From NCBI RefSeq assembly GCF_013201075.1, contig NZ_CP053708.1:1615501-1679500 (forward strand): a DNA stretch of 64,000 nucleotides, written 5' to 3'. Under the pieces are notes generated by a model, which was not told where the DNA came from, made no database searches, and was given only the letters and a program-made list of their open reading frames with translations. Positions 1 through 8,576 of the stretch are shown one piece after another; positions within the stretch are counted from its first letter, which is position 1; every line of letters starts with the position of its first letter. Source of the stretch: Lichenicola cladoniae. Lineage in GTDB: Bacteria; Pseudomonadota; Alphaproteobacteria; Acetobacterales; Acetobacteraceae. Made by a program: the position numbers and the translations under genes.

Positions 1-2
1 AC

Positions 3-281
3 GGCCTGGTGCGTCAGCTCGAGGCCTCCGGCGAAACCGAGATCCCGAGCGCGCAGCTCGGCGAGCTGGTCATGGACACTCTGCGCGAGGTGGATACCGT
101 CGCCTATGTGCGCTTTGCCAGCGTCTATCGCGACTTTCGCGAAGCCCGCGATTTCGAGACCATCCTGGGCTCGCTGACCAATGTCGCCCTGCGTGAGGCC
201 GGCACCGATGCCGTTCGCGAGCTCGGAGCGGCCAGCCGCGAGTTCGGCGAGGCTGGACCTGACCGGCCAAAGGGACGATGA
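3..281 (+). CDS. nrdR: Transcriptional repressor NrdR, C-terminal part (5' truncated by window)
   Basis: The visible 92 codons are the end of the ATP-cone domain of NrdR, the zinc-finger/ATP-cone repressor of ribonucleotide reductase genes that senses ATP/dATP. The stretch around [15 protein letters not shown] followed by [13 protein letters not shown] is characteristic of this family. The N-terminal zinc ribbon lies outside the window. The last ~35 residues after the YRDF motif are a variable, poorly conserved tail. nusB follows 55 bp downstream in the same direction. In many alphaproteobacteria rib genes sit between nrdR and nusB; here they are absent. Confidence 0.93.
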   Translation, partial: GLVRQLEASGETEIPSAQLGELVMDTLREVDTVAYVRFASVYRDFREARDFETILGSLTNVALREAGTDAVRELGAASREFGEAGPDRPKGR

Positions 282-336
282 AGCGCGTCATGACCGCCAT
301 GACACGCCGATCGGACCGCCGCAGGGACATAACCTG

Positions 337-903
337 ATGGCGGAGGGCCAGACACGCCGCAAGCAGGCGCCACGCAGCAGGCCGCGCACTGCCGCGCGGG
401 TCGGCGCCGTGCAGGCGCTGTTCCAGAGCGAGCAGGGCGGCGAGAGCGCGGAAAGCGTGATCGACCAGTTCGTGCGCCACCGCCTCGGCGAGCTGCCGGG
501 TACCGGCGGCTACGAGGAAGGTCGCGTGCCCGATGCGGATGTGGCGCTGTTCGGCCGGATCGTGCGCACCGCGGTGACCGAGCAGGATCGGCTCGACCTG
601 ATGCTGGTCGAGGCGCTGCCCGAGGAATGGCCGCTGGCACGGCTCGATCCGGTGCTGCGGGCGCTGCTGCGCGCGGCCGGTGGCGAGCTCACGATGGCGG
701 ACGGCCCGCCCGGCCGGGTGGTGATCAACGAATATCTCGACGTGGCGCACGGGTTCTTCTCCGGCGACGAGCCGCGCATGGTGAACGGGTTGCTGAACGC
801 GCTGGGCCGCCGGCTCCGGCCGCAGGATTTCGACGTCGATGCGCCGGCACCCGCCCCGGAACAGGAACCCGAACCGGACGTCTCCGAACAGACAGGTCCG
901 TGA
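337..903 (+). CDS. nusB: Transcription antitermination factor NusB
   Basis: NusB binds the boxA RNA of rRNA leaders with NusE/S10 and promotes antitermination. The 188-residue protein has the family's N-terminal helix ending ARVGAVQALFQSE and a C-terminal VVINEYLDVAHGFF....RMVNGLLNALGR core. ATG 337 is chosen because homology begins just after it; the frame is open further upstream, but that part is the nrdR tail read in another frame. The C-terminus carries a Pro/Glu-rich tail (PAPAPEQEPEPD). The stop overlaps the thiL start, so the two are translationally coupled. Confidence 0.93.
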   Translation: MAEGQTRRKQAPRSRPRTAARVGAVQALFQSEQGGESAESVIDQFVRHRLGELPGTGGYEEGRVPDADVALFGRIVRTAVTEQDRLDLMLVEALPEEWPLARLDPVLRALLRAAGGELTMADGPPGRVVINEYLDVAHGFFSGDEPRMVNGLLNALGRRLRPQDFDVDAPAPAPEQEPEPDVSEQTGP

Positions 904-1859
904 CCGAGCCGGCTGCCGAGTTCGCTTTCATCGCGCGGCATTTCAGGCCGCTGGCCGGGCCGGGCGGGCTGGCGTTGTCGGACGACGCGGCGGTCTTTCT
1001 GCCCCCAGCCGGGCGCGAACTGGTGATGTGCGCCGACGCCATGGTGTCGGGCGTTCATTTTCTTGCCGCGGATCCGCCGGACACCGTGGCGCGCAAGCTG
1101 CTGCGGGTGAACCTGTCCGATCTCGCGGCAATGGGCGCCGAACCGCTCGGCTACCTGATGACCGTGTCGGTGCCACCCGACCTGCCTCCCAACTGGTTCG
1201 AGGGTTTCGGCGCCGGGCTGGCGATCGACCAGGCCCAGTACGGTCTCTCGCTCTTCGGCGGCGACACCACCTCGACCACCGGGCCGCTGGTCCTTTCTCT
1301 CACGATCGTCGGCCATGTCGCACCCGGCGCCGCGCTGCGTCGCAACGGTGCGCAGGCCGGCGACGGTATCTGGGTGACCGGAACCATCGGCGACGGCACC
1401 CTCGGCCTGGCCTGCCTGACCGGGGAACTCGATGACGACACCGGGCAGTTGGCCGACCGCTACCGGCTGCCGCAGCCGCGCATGGGGATGAAGCTGGCCG
1501 GCGTGGCGCATGCGGCGATCGACGTGTCCGACGGGCTGGTGCAGGACCTCGGGCATCTCTGTCGCGAGAGCGGCGTGGCTGCCCGGATCGAGGCGGCCCT
1601 GGTGCCGGCGTCGGAGGCGGCGCGTCAGGCCGGTCCGGCCTGGCTCGAGCGCCGGCTGAGCGGCGGCGACGATTACGAACTTCTGCTGGCGGTGCCGCCA
1701 GGGGCAGAGGCGACATTGCTCGCCGAGGCAGGGGCCGCTTGTATCCGGGTGACCCGGATCGGCATGTTCGAAGCCGGCCTGGACGCGGTCCACGTGATCG
1801 CCCCGGACGGCACTGCGCTCATCTTCGAGCGTCCCGGCTGGAGCCATTTTCCCGGATAG
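900..1859 (+). CDS. thiL: Thiamine-monophosphate kinase ThiL
   Basis: ThiL phosphorylates thiamine monophosphate to thiamine diphosphate, the last cofactor-forming step. The protein (319 aa, normal length) shows the AIRS/PurM-like fold signatures: LSDDAAVF near residue 24, CADAMVSGVHF near 41, the GGDTT segment and DVSDGLVQDLGHL near 205. The GTG start at 900 overlaps the nusB TGA (GTGA), a common arrangement. It ends the nrdR-nusB-thiL unit. Confidence 0.94.
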   Translation: MTEPAAEFAFIARHFRPLAGPGGLALSDDAAVFLPPAGRELVMCADAMVSGVHFLAADPPDTVARKLLRVNLSDLAAMGAEPLGYLMTVSVPPDLPPNWFEGFGAGLAIDQAQYGLSLFGGDTTSTTGPLVLSLTIVGHVAPGAALRRNGAQAGDGIWVTGTIGDGTLGLACLTGELDDDTGQLADRYRLPQPRMGMKLAGVAHAAIDVSDGLVQDLGHLCRESGVAARIEAALVPASEAARQAGPAWLERRLSGGDDYELLLAVPPGAEATLLAEAGAACIRVTRIGMFEAGLDAVHVIAPDGTALIFERPGWSHFPG

Positions 1860-2299
1860 ACCCAATTGGCGGCATGGTACCTGCTCGACCGGGATGTGCC
1901 ATCGACGAGAAGAGAGCCAGAGCCAGATGCATGTGACCGCGCTGCCCGCCACCCTGCCGTCGCCAGCGGTGCCGGGTCATGCGCTCGACGCCGAGGCGTG
2001 CTGCATCGGGCAAATGCTGGTCGGAGCTCTCACGTTCGGCAGTGCAGCGGTAATTGGAGCGCGTCGATCCGCGCACGAAATGTTCCACGCGCGGTCGGGC
2101 GAGAGCATCGTGAATCGCGGCTTGCGCAATTGTAGCCTTCACCTCGGATCGGCGATAATGGTCGAACCGGGTTCGGAGCATGGGTTGGAAACTACCGGCA
2201 TGACCAAGCTCCGCACATACGATCCGCCGACCTCATCCGTGCGGGACAGTCGGCCATGATGATCGACAACGAGGACCGGCTGGTGCCCGGCGGCCCGGC
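1860..2299. other. Intergenic stretch with no convincing complete gene
   Basis: These 440 bp separate thiL from the amidase operon. A 121-codon frame (1894-2259, +) is open but resembles nothing I recognise. A second + frame, open from 2136 after a TAG and ending at the TGA 2301-2303 that overlaps the next gene's GTG, reads like real protein (GFGAWVGNYRHDQAPHIRS, then GQSAMMIDNEDRLVPGG). It could be the tail of a decayed gene that once preceded hpxX. No start with a ribosome-binding site was found for it. Confidence 0.4.
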
Positions 2300-2491
2300 G
2301 TGAGTAGTTCCGAGCCGGCCGACCAGGCCATCCTGGCCGCACAGGCGGCGCGCTTCCTCGGTCTTTCCCTGGATCCCGCGCATCTCGACGGGATCGCCGC
2401 CAGTCTCGAACTGCTCGAAAGCCACGCGGCCCGGGTGATGGCGATGGTGCTGCCGCACGATATCGAGCCGGCACCGGTGTTCGTCGCGTGA
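2300..2491 (+). CDS. hpxX: AtzG/HpxX-like DUF4089 small subunit
   Basis: A 63-residue all-helical protein of the DUF4089/AtzG type. AtzG is the small partner that forms a transamidosome-like complex with the amidase AtzE; HpxX is its counterpart in oxalurate/purine breakdown clusters. The sequence pattern AARFLGLSLDPAHLDGI....LELLESHAARV fits the family. It starts with GTG and its TGA (2489-2491) overlaps the GTG of the next gene, indicating coupled translation of the two subunits. The symbol follows the Klebsiella hpx naming; the substrate here is inferred. Confidence 0.82.
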   Translation: MSSSEPADQAILAAQAARFLGLSLDPAHLDGIAASLELLESHAARVMAMVLPHDIEPAPVFVA

Positions 2492-3894
2492 TCGACGCAA
2501 CGGTTCTCGCCGATGGTGTGCGCACCGGTCGATGGTCGGCGGTCGAGCTGGTGAGGCAGGCACTCGACCGGATTGGCCGGCACGACCCGCTGCTGAACTG
2601 CTTCACCCATGTCCGGTCGACCGATTCCCTTGACGAAGCCGCCGCGTCCGATGCGGCGCGCGCCAGGGGCGAGGTGCAGGGCCCGCTGGCCGGGGTGCCG
2701 TTCGCGGTCAAGAACCTGTTCGACGTGGCGGGCCACACCACGATCGCCGGCTCGCGGGTGCTGGCCGGCCATCCTCCGGCGGAGCGGGATGCGACCATCG
2801 TGGCCCGGCTACGGCAGGCGGGCGCGATCCTGCTCGGCCAGCTGAACATGGACGAGTTCGCCTACGGCTTCTCCACCGAGAACAGTCACTACGGCACCAC
2901 CGCCAATCCGCACGACCCGGACTGCATTGCCGGCGGTTCTTCGGGGGGATCGGCGGCTGCGGTGGCAGCCGGGCTGGTCGCGCTTAGCCTCGGGTCCGAC
3001 ACCAACGGGTCGATCCGGGTGCCGGCATCGCTGTGTGGGGTGTTCGGCCTGAAGCCGACCTACGGACGGTTGTCGCGCGCCGGTGCGTTCCCCTTCGTTG
3101 CCAGCCTGGACCATGTCGGTCCGTTCGCCCGGAGCGTGCGGGATCTCGCCCTGGCCTACGAGCTGATGCAGGGCGCCGACGATCGCGATCCGGTCATGGC
3201 CAGGCGAGGGCATGACCCGGCGCTGGCCGGACTCGGCGCCGGAACGGGCTTGCCGCCGGGCTTTCGTGTCGGGGTGCTGCAGGGCTGGTTCCGGCGAGGC
3301 GCTTCGGATCAGGCGCTGGCGGCGGTCGATCACGTCGCGCAAGCCCTGGCCCGGGCAGGCGCCATCGTCGAACCGGCTGTGCTCGAGGATGCCGAGACGG
3401 CACGCTCGGCGGCGTTCGTCATGACCGGCGCGGAGGGCGGTGCGCTTCACCTGCCCTGGCTGGCGACCGACGCGGGATCGTATGATCCGGCGGTGCGCGA
3501 CCGGCTGATCGCCGGGGCGATGATCCCGGCCTCGGTGGTGATCCAGGCGCAGCGGGTGCGCAGCCATTTCCGTGCGCAGGTGGCACGCTTGTTCGAAACG
3601 ACGGACCTTCTGCTCGCCCCGGCGACACCGTTCCCGGCGGTCCGGCGTGGACATGCGACGATCATGCTGGACGGGAAGCCGGTGTCCGCCCGTGCCAACA
3701 TGGGCCTCTACACCCAGCCGATCAGCTTCGTCGGCCTGCCGGTGGTGAACGTGCCGATCCAGCACGAGCAGGACCGGTTGCCGATCGGCGTGCAGGTGAT
3801 CACCCGGCCCTGGGCCGAAAGCCTCGGCCTGCGCGTGGCGGCGATCCTGGAGCGGGACGACATCACCCGGGTACGCGAGCTTGCCTATGACTGA
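2488..3894 (+). CDS. hpxY: AtzE family amidohydrolase (amidase signature enzyme)
   Basis: An amidase-signature hydrolase of 468 aa, the normal size. The Ser-cisSer-Lys triad is visible: Lys in FAVKNLFD (near residue 76), the glycine/serine-rich GGSSGGSAAAV loop (near 151) and the nucleophile Ser region GSDTNGSIRVPAS (near 171). The order small DUF4089 protein, AtzE-like amidase, HpxZ-like protein matches hpxXYZ of oxalurate catabolism and atzG-atzE-atzH of cyanuric acid/biuret breakdown. The most likely reaction is hydrolysis of a ureido or carboxybiuret-like amide. HpxW and AtzD/AtzF partners are not present here, so the substrate is open. Confidence 0.88.
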   Translation: MIDATVLADGVRTGRWSAVELVRQALDRIGRHDPLLNCFTHVRSTDSLDEAAASDAARARGEVQGPLAGVPFAVKNLFDVAGHTTIAGSRVLAGHPPAERDATIVARLRQAGAILLGQLNMDEFAYGFSTENSHYGTTANPHDPDCIAGGSSGGSAAAVAAGLVALSLGSDTNGSIRVPASLCGVFGLKPTYGRLSRAGAFPFVASLDHVGPFARSVRDLALAYELMQGADDRDPVMARRGHDPALAGLGAGTGLPPGFRVGVLQGWFRRGASDQALAAVDHVAQALARAGAIVEPAVLEDAETARSAAFVMTGAEGGALHLPWLATDAGSYDPAVRDRLIAGAMIPASVVIQAQRVRSHFRAQVARLFETTDLLLAPATPFPAVRRGHATIMLDGKPVSARANMGLYTQPISFVGLPVVNVPIQHEQDRLPIGVQVITRPWAESLGLRVAAILERDDITRVRELAYD

Positions 3895-3900
3895 TCACGC

Positions 3901-4305
3901 ATGAACGGCAAGGCCGGCGAGCTCGCGATCGACGATCCGGCGACGCTGGCGGAGGTGACCTCGCATGTGGCGCGCTACGAGGCGGCGTTGATGGCGAACG
4001 ATTTCGCCGTGCTGGACGAGCTGTTCCGGCACTCGCCGCTGACCCGCCGCTTCGGGGCGACCGAGCAGCTATACGGGTTCGAGGCGATCGCCGCCTATCG
4101 CCGGGACCGCCCGGGTGGCGCGCCGCCTCGTCGTATCCTGCGACAATCGATCACCACCTACGGCACCGATTTCGCCACCGCTGACATCGAGTTCCAGCCG
4201 ATCGGCACCGACCGGCTCGGACGGCAGACCCAGAGCTGGGTTCGCACCGGGAAGGGCTGGCGGGTCGTCTCCGCGCATGTCTCCTTCATGTCGGTCCCAG
4301 ATTAG
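3901..4305 (+). CDS. hpxZ: HpxZ/AtzH-like protein (SnoaL/NTF2 fold, DUF3225)
   Basis: A 134-residue NTF2-like protein of the HpxZ/AtzH family. AtzH is reported as a small amidohydrolase acting before AtzE in cyanuric acid degradation. Family features seen: VARYEAALMANDFAVLDELF near the start, the RFGATEQLYGFEAIAAYR segment and the final strand RVVSAHVSFM. It starts 6 bp after the amidase stop and completes the three-gene operon. No clear terminator follows. Confidence 0.85.
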   Translation: MNGKAGELAIDDPATLAEVTSHVARYEAALMANDFAVLDELFRHSPLTRRFGATEQLYGFEAIAAYRRDRPGGAPPRRILRQSITTYGTDFATADIEFQPIGTDRLGRQTQSWVRTGKGWRVVSAHVSFMSVPD

Positions 4306-4482
4306 TCAGGCCCGGGATGTCCGCTTCCGGATCGGCTACGTCCCACCGCCAGGCGATTCCCACCGACCGTGTCCAGCGCGAGCGCTCGGCTGCCCGAACT
4401 TCCGATGCTGCCATCATCGCTCTTGGCCGCTACGCCGCGGTCTGGCACTGATGCCGCAGTTCTGACGGCTTCGGGGTTCGCG

Positions 4483-4779
4483 ATGCGACTGGTTCGGCTT
4501 GTTTAGCTTTATCTGCCCCTGCTCGGGGTGCCTCTGCTGCTGTCCGCTTGTGGCGGGCATTCGAACTCGGCACCGACCTTGTCGGTTTCCTGTAACGGCA
4601 GCCTGGTCCTGGCCGGCGCCAGCTCGATCGACGTGACCTACCTCGCCGGCAAGAGCACAATGCTCAGCTTCCCGGACCCGGCCAACCCGGGCCATGTCGG
4701 ATCGTTGCCGGTGTCCGACGGTCAGCCCTGCACGATCACCCCGTCGGTGAACAAGGCCGACAAGCCGGGCGCGTCCTGA
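4483..4779 (+). pseudogene. Small lipoprotein gene interrupted by TAG in its signal peptide
   Basis: Reading from ATG 4483 gives MRLVRLV, then TAG (4504-4506), then LYLPLLGVPLLLSACGGHS. That would be a textbook lipoprotein signal peptide with lipobox LSAC if the TAG were a sense codon. The frame then stays open to the TGA at 4777-4779 (about 91 residues after the amber). Starting at the downstream GTG 4528 would leave only seven residues before the lipobox Cys, too short for export. The mature part (Ser/Thr-rich, two further Cys) has no recognised domain. A gene inactivated by a single nonsense change is the simplest reading; sequencing error or readthrough are alternatives. Confidence 0.6.
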
Positions 4780-4799
4780 TCGTCCAGCCGGTCGCCTGG

Positions 4800-5027
4800 A
4801 TGCATCACGGCTACGGCTACCAGCCGGGGTTCGGGCATCACAATTTCGGCGGCGGCGGCGGCTGGCTGACCCACATGATCATCTCGTCGGTGGTGCACGG
4901 GCTGATCTACGGGGCTATATTTCGCCTGCTGCGCCATCTCAGCCTGACCGAGATCGTGCTGCTGGTCGTGCTGGTGATCGGCGGGATCTACCTGTGGAAC
5001 CAGAACCGGTACAACCGGCGTTGGTGA
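4800..5027 (+). CDS. Small Gly/His-rich membrane protein, unknown
   Basis: A 75-residue protein with a Tyr/Gly/His-rich start (HHGYGYQPGFGHHNFGGGGG), a first hydrophobic segment (MIISSVVHGLIYGAIF) and a stronger transmembrane helix (IVLLVVLVIGGIYLW) before a basic end. It starts 20 bp after the broken lipoprotein gene, so the two were probably one unit. No family is recognised. The Gly/His-rich head could bind metal, but that is speculation. Confidence 0.6.
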   Translation: MHHGYGYQPGFGHHNFGGGGGWLTHMIISSVVHGLIYGAIFRLLRHLSLTEIVLLVVLVIGGIYLWNQNRYNRRW

Positions 5028-5073
5028 CCGCGTCCGGCTCCATCAACCCATCATTCAAGAAGGTCGACTGCCT

Positions 5074-5373
5074 ATGCCCCTGTTCGTGATCGAAGTCGAA
5101 GGCGAACCGATCGTCGTCTTTCCGGAAGACGATCTTTCGCTGGCCAAGGAAGAGGCGTCCACCGGCAACGTCACTGAAGCGCTTCAGGAATTCCAGCGCG
5201 ATGGAAAGCCGGTCTGGAGCGGAGATAGCCCGCTCAATGTCCGCGAAGCCAATCCGGACGAGACGGCCCTCTATAATGCCGGGCTCGCCGAAGCACTCGA
5301 GGAAGGCGACATCACCGAGGACGAGACCGATGAGTTCGCCGTGTTCCTGATCGAAACCGACGACATGGAATAA
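5074..5373 (+). CDS. Acidic hypothetical protein
   Basis: A 99-residue, strongly acidic soluble protein starting MPLFVIEVEGEPIVVFPEDD and ending in a Glu/Asp-rich tail. It has no signal peptide and no recognised domain. The ATG is preceded by AAGAAGG with suitable spacing, which supports translation. It sits alone between the small membrane protein and tRNA-Cys. Confidence 0.7.
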   Translation: MPLFVIEVEGEPIVVFPEDDLSLAKEEASTGNVTEALQEFQRDGKPVWSGDSPLNVREANPDETALYNAGLAEALEEGDITEDETDEFAVFLIETDDME

Positions 5374-5391
5374 ACCCTGCCGCTACGGGGA

Positions 5392-5409
5392 TCATGCCTC
5401 ATGGCATGA
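5392..5409. terminator. Hairpin between acidic ORF and tRNA-Cys
   Basis: TCATGCC/GGCATGA forms a 7-bp stem with a TCAT loop. It lies just past the ends of two converging units (5074-5373 on + and tRNA-Cys on -) and could terminate either. There is no U-run, so confidence is modest. Confidence 0.35.
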
Positions 5410-5456
5410 CCTCGGGGCGGAGGCGCACAAGTTTCGAAGGTTTGGGATCGAGGTCT

Positions 5457-5530
5457 TGGAGGTCCGGGCGGGAATCGAACCCACATACGCGGATTTGCAG
5501 TCCGCTACATCACCACTCTGCCACCGGACC
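5457..5530 (-). tRNA. tRNA-Cys (anticodon GCA)
   Basis: The minus strand folds as a complete cloverleaf. The acceptor stem GGTCCGG (from 5530) pairs with CCGGACC. The anticodon arm GCGGA-CTGCAAA-TCCGC gives anticodon GCA. The T arm carries GGTTCGATTCC. The discriminator T and an encoded CCA (5457-5459 on the + strand as TGG) complete the 3' end. Confidence 0.96.
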
Positions 5531-5652
5531 GGAGGATGCCGTGGCTGTATCCCGCGGCGGAACCGGTTGGTCAAGCGGGCGTACGGCTTTGCGCCGGAGC
5601 AGGGCGGGCCCTATGGTTTGCGGACCGGTAGAAGCCGTGCGCACGGAGTATC

Positions 5653-6381
5653 ATGAGCCAGTCCACCTTGCCGATCGCCCCCGGTCGCGCGGCCCCGACA
5701 TCCGACATCGACGGCATGCCGGACATGGAATTCGCCAGGCATCGGATGGTCGATACCCAGATCCGCCCGGTGAAAGTCAGCGATCCGCGGATCCTCAAGA
5801 TCATGCGGACCCTGCCACGCGAGCGGTTCGTTCCCGCCGACCGCGCACCTGTCGCCTATACCGACCAGAACATCTCGCTCGGCGACGGCCGCGTGCTGAC
5901 CGAGCCGCGGGTGATCGCGCGCATGGTCCAGTCGCTGGTGCCGCGGCGCGGCGAGCGGGCCCTGGTGGTGGGTGCCGGCACCGGCTACGCGGCGTGCCTG
6001 CTCGAGGCGCTCGGCATCGATGTCGTCGCGCTGGAGCAGAACCAGGCTCTAGCTGTCCTGGGACACGCCCTGGTCGCCGAGTTGGCCCCGGCCGTCCGGT
6101 ATCAGGTCGGACCACTGTCCGACGGGTATGCCGAGCTTGGCCCCTACGATCTCATCCTGATCGACGGCGCCGTGCGCGCGATTCCGGACGGCCTGGCGGC
6201 GCAGTTGGCGCCGGGTGGCCGCATGTGCGGCGTGCTCGCCCTCGAGGGTCATGTCGCCACCGCATTCCTGGCCGAGGCGTCGCCGGTCGTGGGTGTCGCG
6301 ACGCTCAAGGCGAGGCCGCAATTCGACGCCGCGACTCCGTTGCTGCCGGAGCTGGCACCGGCGCCGGCGTTCAGCTTCTAA
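5653..6381 (+). CDS. Protein-L-isoaspartate O-methyltransferase-like protein
   Basis: A 242-residue class I SAM methyltransferase of the Pcm/PIMT family, whose members repair isoaspartyl residues or have related roles. The Pcm N-terminal motif appears as ARHRMVDTQIRPVKVSDPRIL (residues about 29-49), followed by the helix region RFVPADRAPVAYTDQNISLGDGR. The SAM-binding motif I is VVGAGTGYAACLLEAL, near residue 113. In alphaproteobacteria a Pcm-like gene directly upstream of tolC is common, as here. True isoaspartate activity of this subgroup is uncertain. Confidence 0.88.
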   Translation: MSQSTLPIAPGRAAPTSDIDGMPDMEFARHRMVDTQIRPVKVSDPRILKIMRTLPRERFVPADRAPVAYTDQNISLGDGRVLTEPRVIARMVQSLVPRRGERALVVGAGTGYAACLLEALGIDVVALEQNQALAVLGHALVAELAPAVRYQVGPLSDGYAELGPYDLILIDGAVRAIPDGLAAQLAPGGRMCGVLALEGHVATAFLAEASPVVGVATLKARPQFDAATPLLPELAPAPAFSF

Positions 6382-6548
6382 GCGCTTTCTCGAGGTCGGG
6401 GTCCGTTCTGCCTGTGACCCGGTAGGCACGAGCCGGCGCTCTTAACTCGGCGTAAAGGCACAAGCACTAGAAGCGTCGTCAGGTTCTGTGGCAGAGGATG
6501 GGCACCGGAAATCCGATAGATGCCGGAGATTTGACGGAGATGGTTGCT

Positions 6549-7997
6549 ATGTCGATCAGGCGAGGGGTAGGCGCGGGTTTGGCCGCCCTGTTGTGCAGTA
6601 CGGCAGCACTGGCTCAGAAATACGATGGCAGCGGTTCGCCGACCTTCATCGCACATGATCTGCAGGAAGCGCTGGCGTCGGCCTATCTGACCAACCCGAC
6701 ATTGCAGGCCGAGCGAGCCGCATTGCGGGCGGTGGATGAAAACGTCCCGACCGCGGTTGCCGGATGGCGCCCGACGGTCTCGGTGACCACGAGCGGCACC
6801 GTCTATAACGGCACCTCGTCGACCACGTTCGCCGGCAACAACGGTACTGGCGCGGGAACGACGACGCAGAGACTTAGTGGCACGCTGGGCTACACGACCG
6901 GCGTCTCGATCAACCAGCCCCTCTACCAGGGTGGACGGACGACCGGGCAGACGCACCAGGCAGTCAACAGGGTCATGGCGGAGCGCGCCAACCTGATCGC
7001 CACCGAGGAGCAGGTGTTCGGCAACGTGGTCAACGCCTATGTCGGCGTGATCGAGGATCAGCAGCTTCTGCAGCTGCAGATCAACAACGAGAAGGTGCTC
7101 GAGGAGCAGCTCCGCGCCACCAACGACCGGTTCCGCGTCGGCGAGATCACCCGGACCGACGTCGCACAAGCCGAAGCCGCCCTGGCCAGCGCCCGCGCGG
7201 CCCGGCAGCAGGCGGAAGGCACCTTGCAGACGGCGCAGGCGACCTACACCCAGCAGGTCGGCAACGCGCCGCCGCCCAACCTGATCCCGCCGCAGCCGCT
7301 GATGTTGCCGGTCAAGGACCAGGAACATGCGGTCGCCGAGGCGGTCTCCAACAACCCGAACGTCATCAACGCCCTCTTCACCCAGTCCTCGCAGCAGGAT
7401 GCGGTGGACGTGGCGATGGCCGTGCTGATGCCGAAGCTCAACCTGCAGGGCCAGTATACCTACAGCAAGGACCAGGCCGCGGTTCAGTCGAAGACGGACG
7501 TCGAGGAAGGGCTCATCACCCTGACGGTGCCGCTCTACCAGGGTGGTGCCGAGTATTCGGCGGTCCGGCAGGCCAAGCAGACCCAGCAGCAGGGCCGGCG
7601 GCAGGTCGATATCCAGCGTCGGAGCGCTGCCCAGCTGGCGATCTCGAACTGGCAGAACCTGATCTCCTACCGCGCGTCGATCGACAGCAACCGCGCTGCG
7701 ATCCAGTCCAACATCGTCGCCCTCGACGGTGTCGAGCGGCAGGCGATCGTCGGCACGAGCACCACGCTGGAAGTGCTGCAGCAGCAGCAGACGCTGCTCT
7801 CGGCGCAGGTGGCGCTGGTGCAGAGCCTCAGCAACATGGTGCTGACCTCGTATGGCGTCGCCTCCGCGATCGGCCGCCTGACCGCACGCGACCTCAGGCT
7901 GAACGTGCCGCTGTATGACGAGACTGCGTACTACAACGCGGTCAAGGATCGGCTGTGGGGCCTGAACGACTACGCCGTGTCGCAACCCGGACGCTGA
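6549..7997 (+). CDS. tolC: TolC family outer membrane efflux protein
   Basis: An outer-membrane channel for type I secretion or drug efflux. The start ATG 6549 is chosen because GGAG lies about 9 bp upstream and the product begins with a clean Sec signal peptide (MSIRRGVGAGLAALLCSTAALAQ). Two OEP repeats are visible, each with the INQPLYQGGRT / VPLYQGG box and long Gln/Ala-rich coiled helices. Length (482 aa) is typical. No inner-membrane pump genes are adjacent; popZ and valS follow. Confidence 0.93.
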   Translation: MSIRRGVGAGLAALLCSTAALAQKYDGSGSPTFIAHDLQEALASAYLTNPTLQAERAALRAVDENVPTAVAGWRPTVSVTTSGTVYNGTSSTTFAGNNGTGAGTTTQRLSGTLGYTTGVSINQPLYQGGRTTGQTHQAVNRVMAERANLIATEEQVFGNVVNAYVGVIEDQQLLQLQINNEKVLEEQLRATNDRFRVGEITRTDVAQAEAALASARAARQQAEGTLQTAQATYTQQVGNAPPPNLIPPQPLMLPVKDQEHAVAEAVSNNPNVINALFTQSSQQDAVDVAMAVLMPKLNLQGQYTYSKDQAAVQSKTDVEEGLITLTVPLYQGGAEYSAVRQAKQTQQQGRRQVDIQRRSAAQLAISNWQNLISYRASIDSNRAAIQSNIVALDGVERQAIVGTSTTLEVLQQQQTLLSAQVALVQSLSNMVLTSYGVASAIGRLTARDLRLNVPLYDETAYYNAVKDRLWGLNDYAVSQPGR

Positions 7998-8000
7998 TGG

Positions 8001-8576
8001 TTGGCTGAAGCAGCCACCTTTCCCGCGGACGATTCGGACGGCTCGATGGAGACGATCCTGGCCTCGATCCGGCGGATCATCCGCGAGGACGATGTCGGGC
8101 CGACCGCCGGCCAGCCGGCATCCGGACCTCCGGCTACCGTGCCGGCCGCCGGGGAGGATGAGCTGCTGGTGCTGCTGCCATCGATGATGGTGCAGCCGGA
8201 TAGGGATGCACAGGCTGCCATGCCGATCGAAACCGTTGTTTCCGTGCCGCCCGGCATGAGCGCCGCAGCCCTGGCGACGGCGATGTTCGACGATCCGGTC
8301 CACGCTCCGGCGACTCCGGAAGCCCCTCGCCTGCTGGCCCCCGAGACACGTGCGGCGGCGGTGCAGTCGCTGGCTGCTTTGCAGGAGGCGGTCAGGGTCG
8401 AGCCGCAGTCGCCGGCCGGCCCGAACCTGCTGCGATCGGGTGGACCCACGCTCGAGGACCTGGTGCGTGACGAGCTGCGTGGCCAGCTGAAGCTCTGGCT
8501 CGACGCCAACCTGCCCGCGCTGGTGGAACGTGTCGTCCGTCAGGAGATCGAGCAACTGGTGCGACGTCCCACCTAG
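8001..8576 (+). CDS. popZ: Polar organizing protein PopZ (DUF2497)
   Basis: PopZ forms a polymeric matrix at the cell pole that tethers the chromosome origin through ParB and recruits signalling proteins. The N-terminal DUF2497 motif METILASIRRIIREDD is at residues about 16-31. A Pro/Ala-rich disordered linker follows, then the C-terminal helices LEDLVRDELRGQLKLWLDANL and LVERVVRQEIEQLVRR needed for assembly. The start is a TTG at 8001, only 3 bp after the tolC stop. The tolC-popZ-valS order is typical of alphaproteobacteria. Confidence 0.88.
   Translation: MAEAATFPADDSDGSMETILASIRRIIREDDVGPTAGQPASGPPATVPAAGEDELLVLLPSMMVQPDRDAQAAMPIETVVSVPPGMSAAALATAMFDDPVHAPATPEAPRLLAPETRAAAVQSLAALQEAVRVEPQSPAGPNLLRSGGPTLEDLVRDELRGQLKLWLDANLPALVERVVRQEIEQLVRRPT

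Noticed and set aside
1894-2259. 121-codon ORF after thiL
   Set aside because: No recognisable domain and no clear ribosome-binding site; GC-rich DNA gives many open frames of this size.
5392-5409. CRISPR or other tandem repeats
   Set aside because: No regularly spaced repeats were seen in the window; the inverted repeats found are single hairpins or operators.
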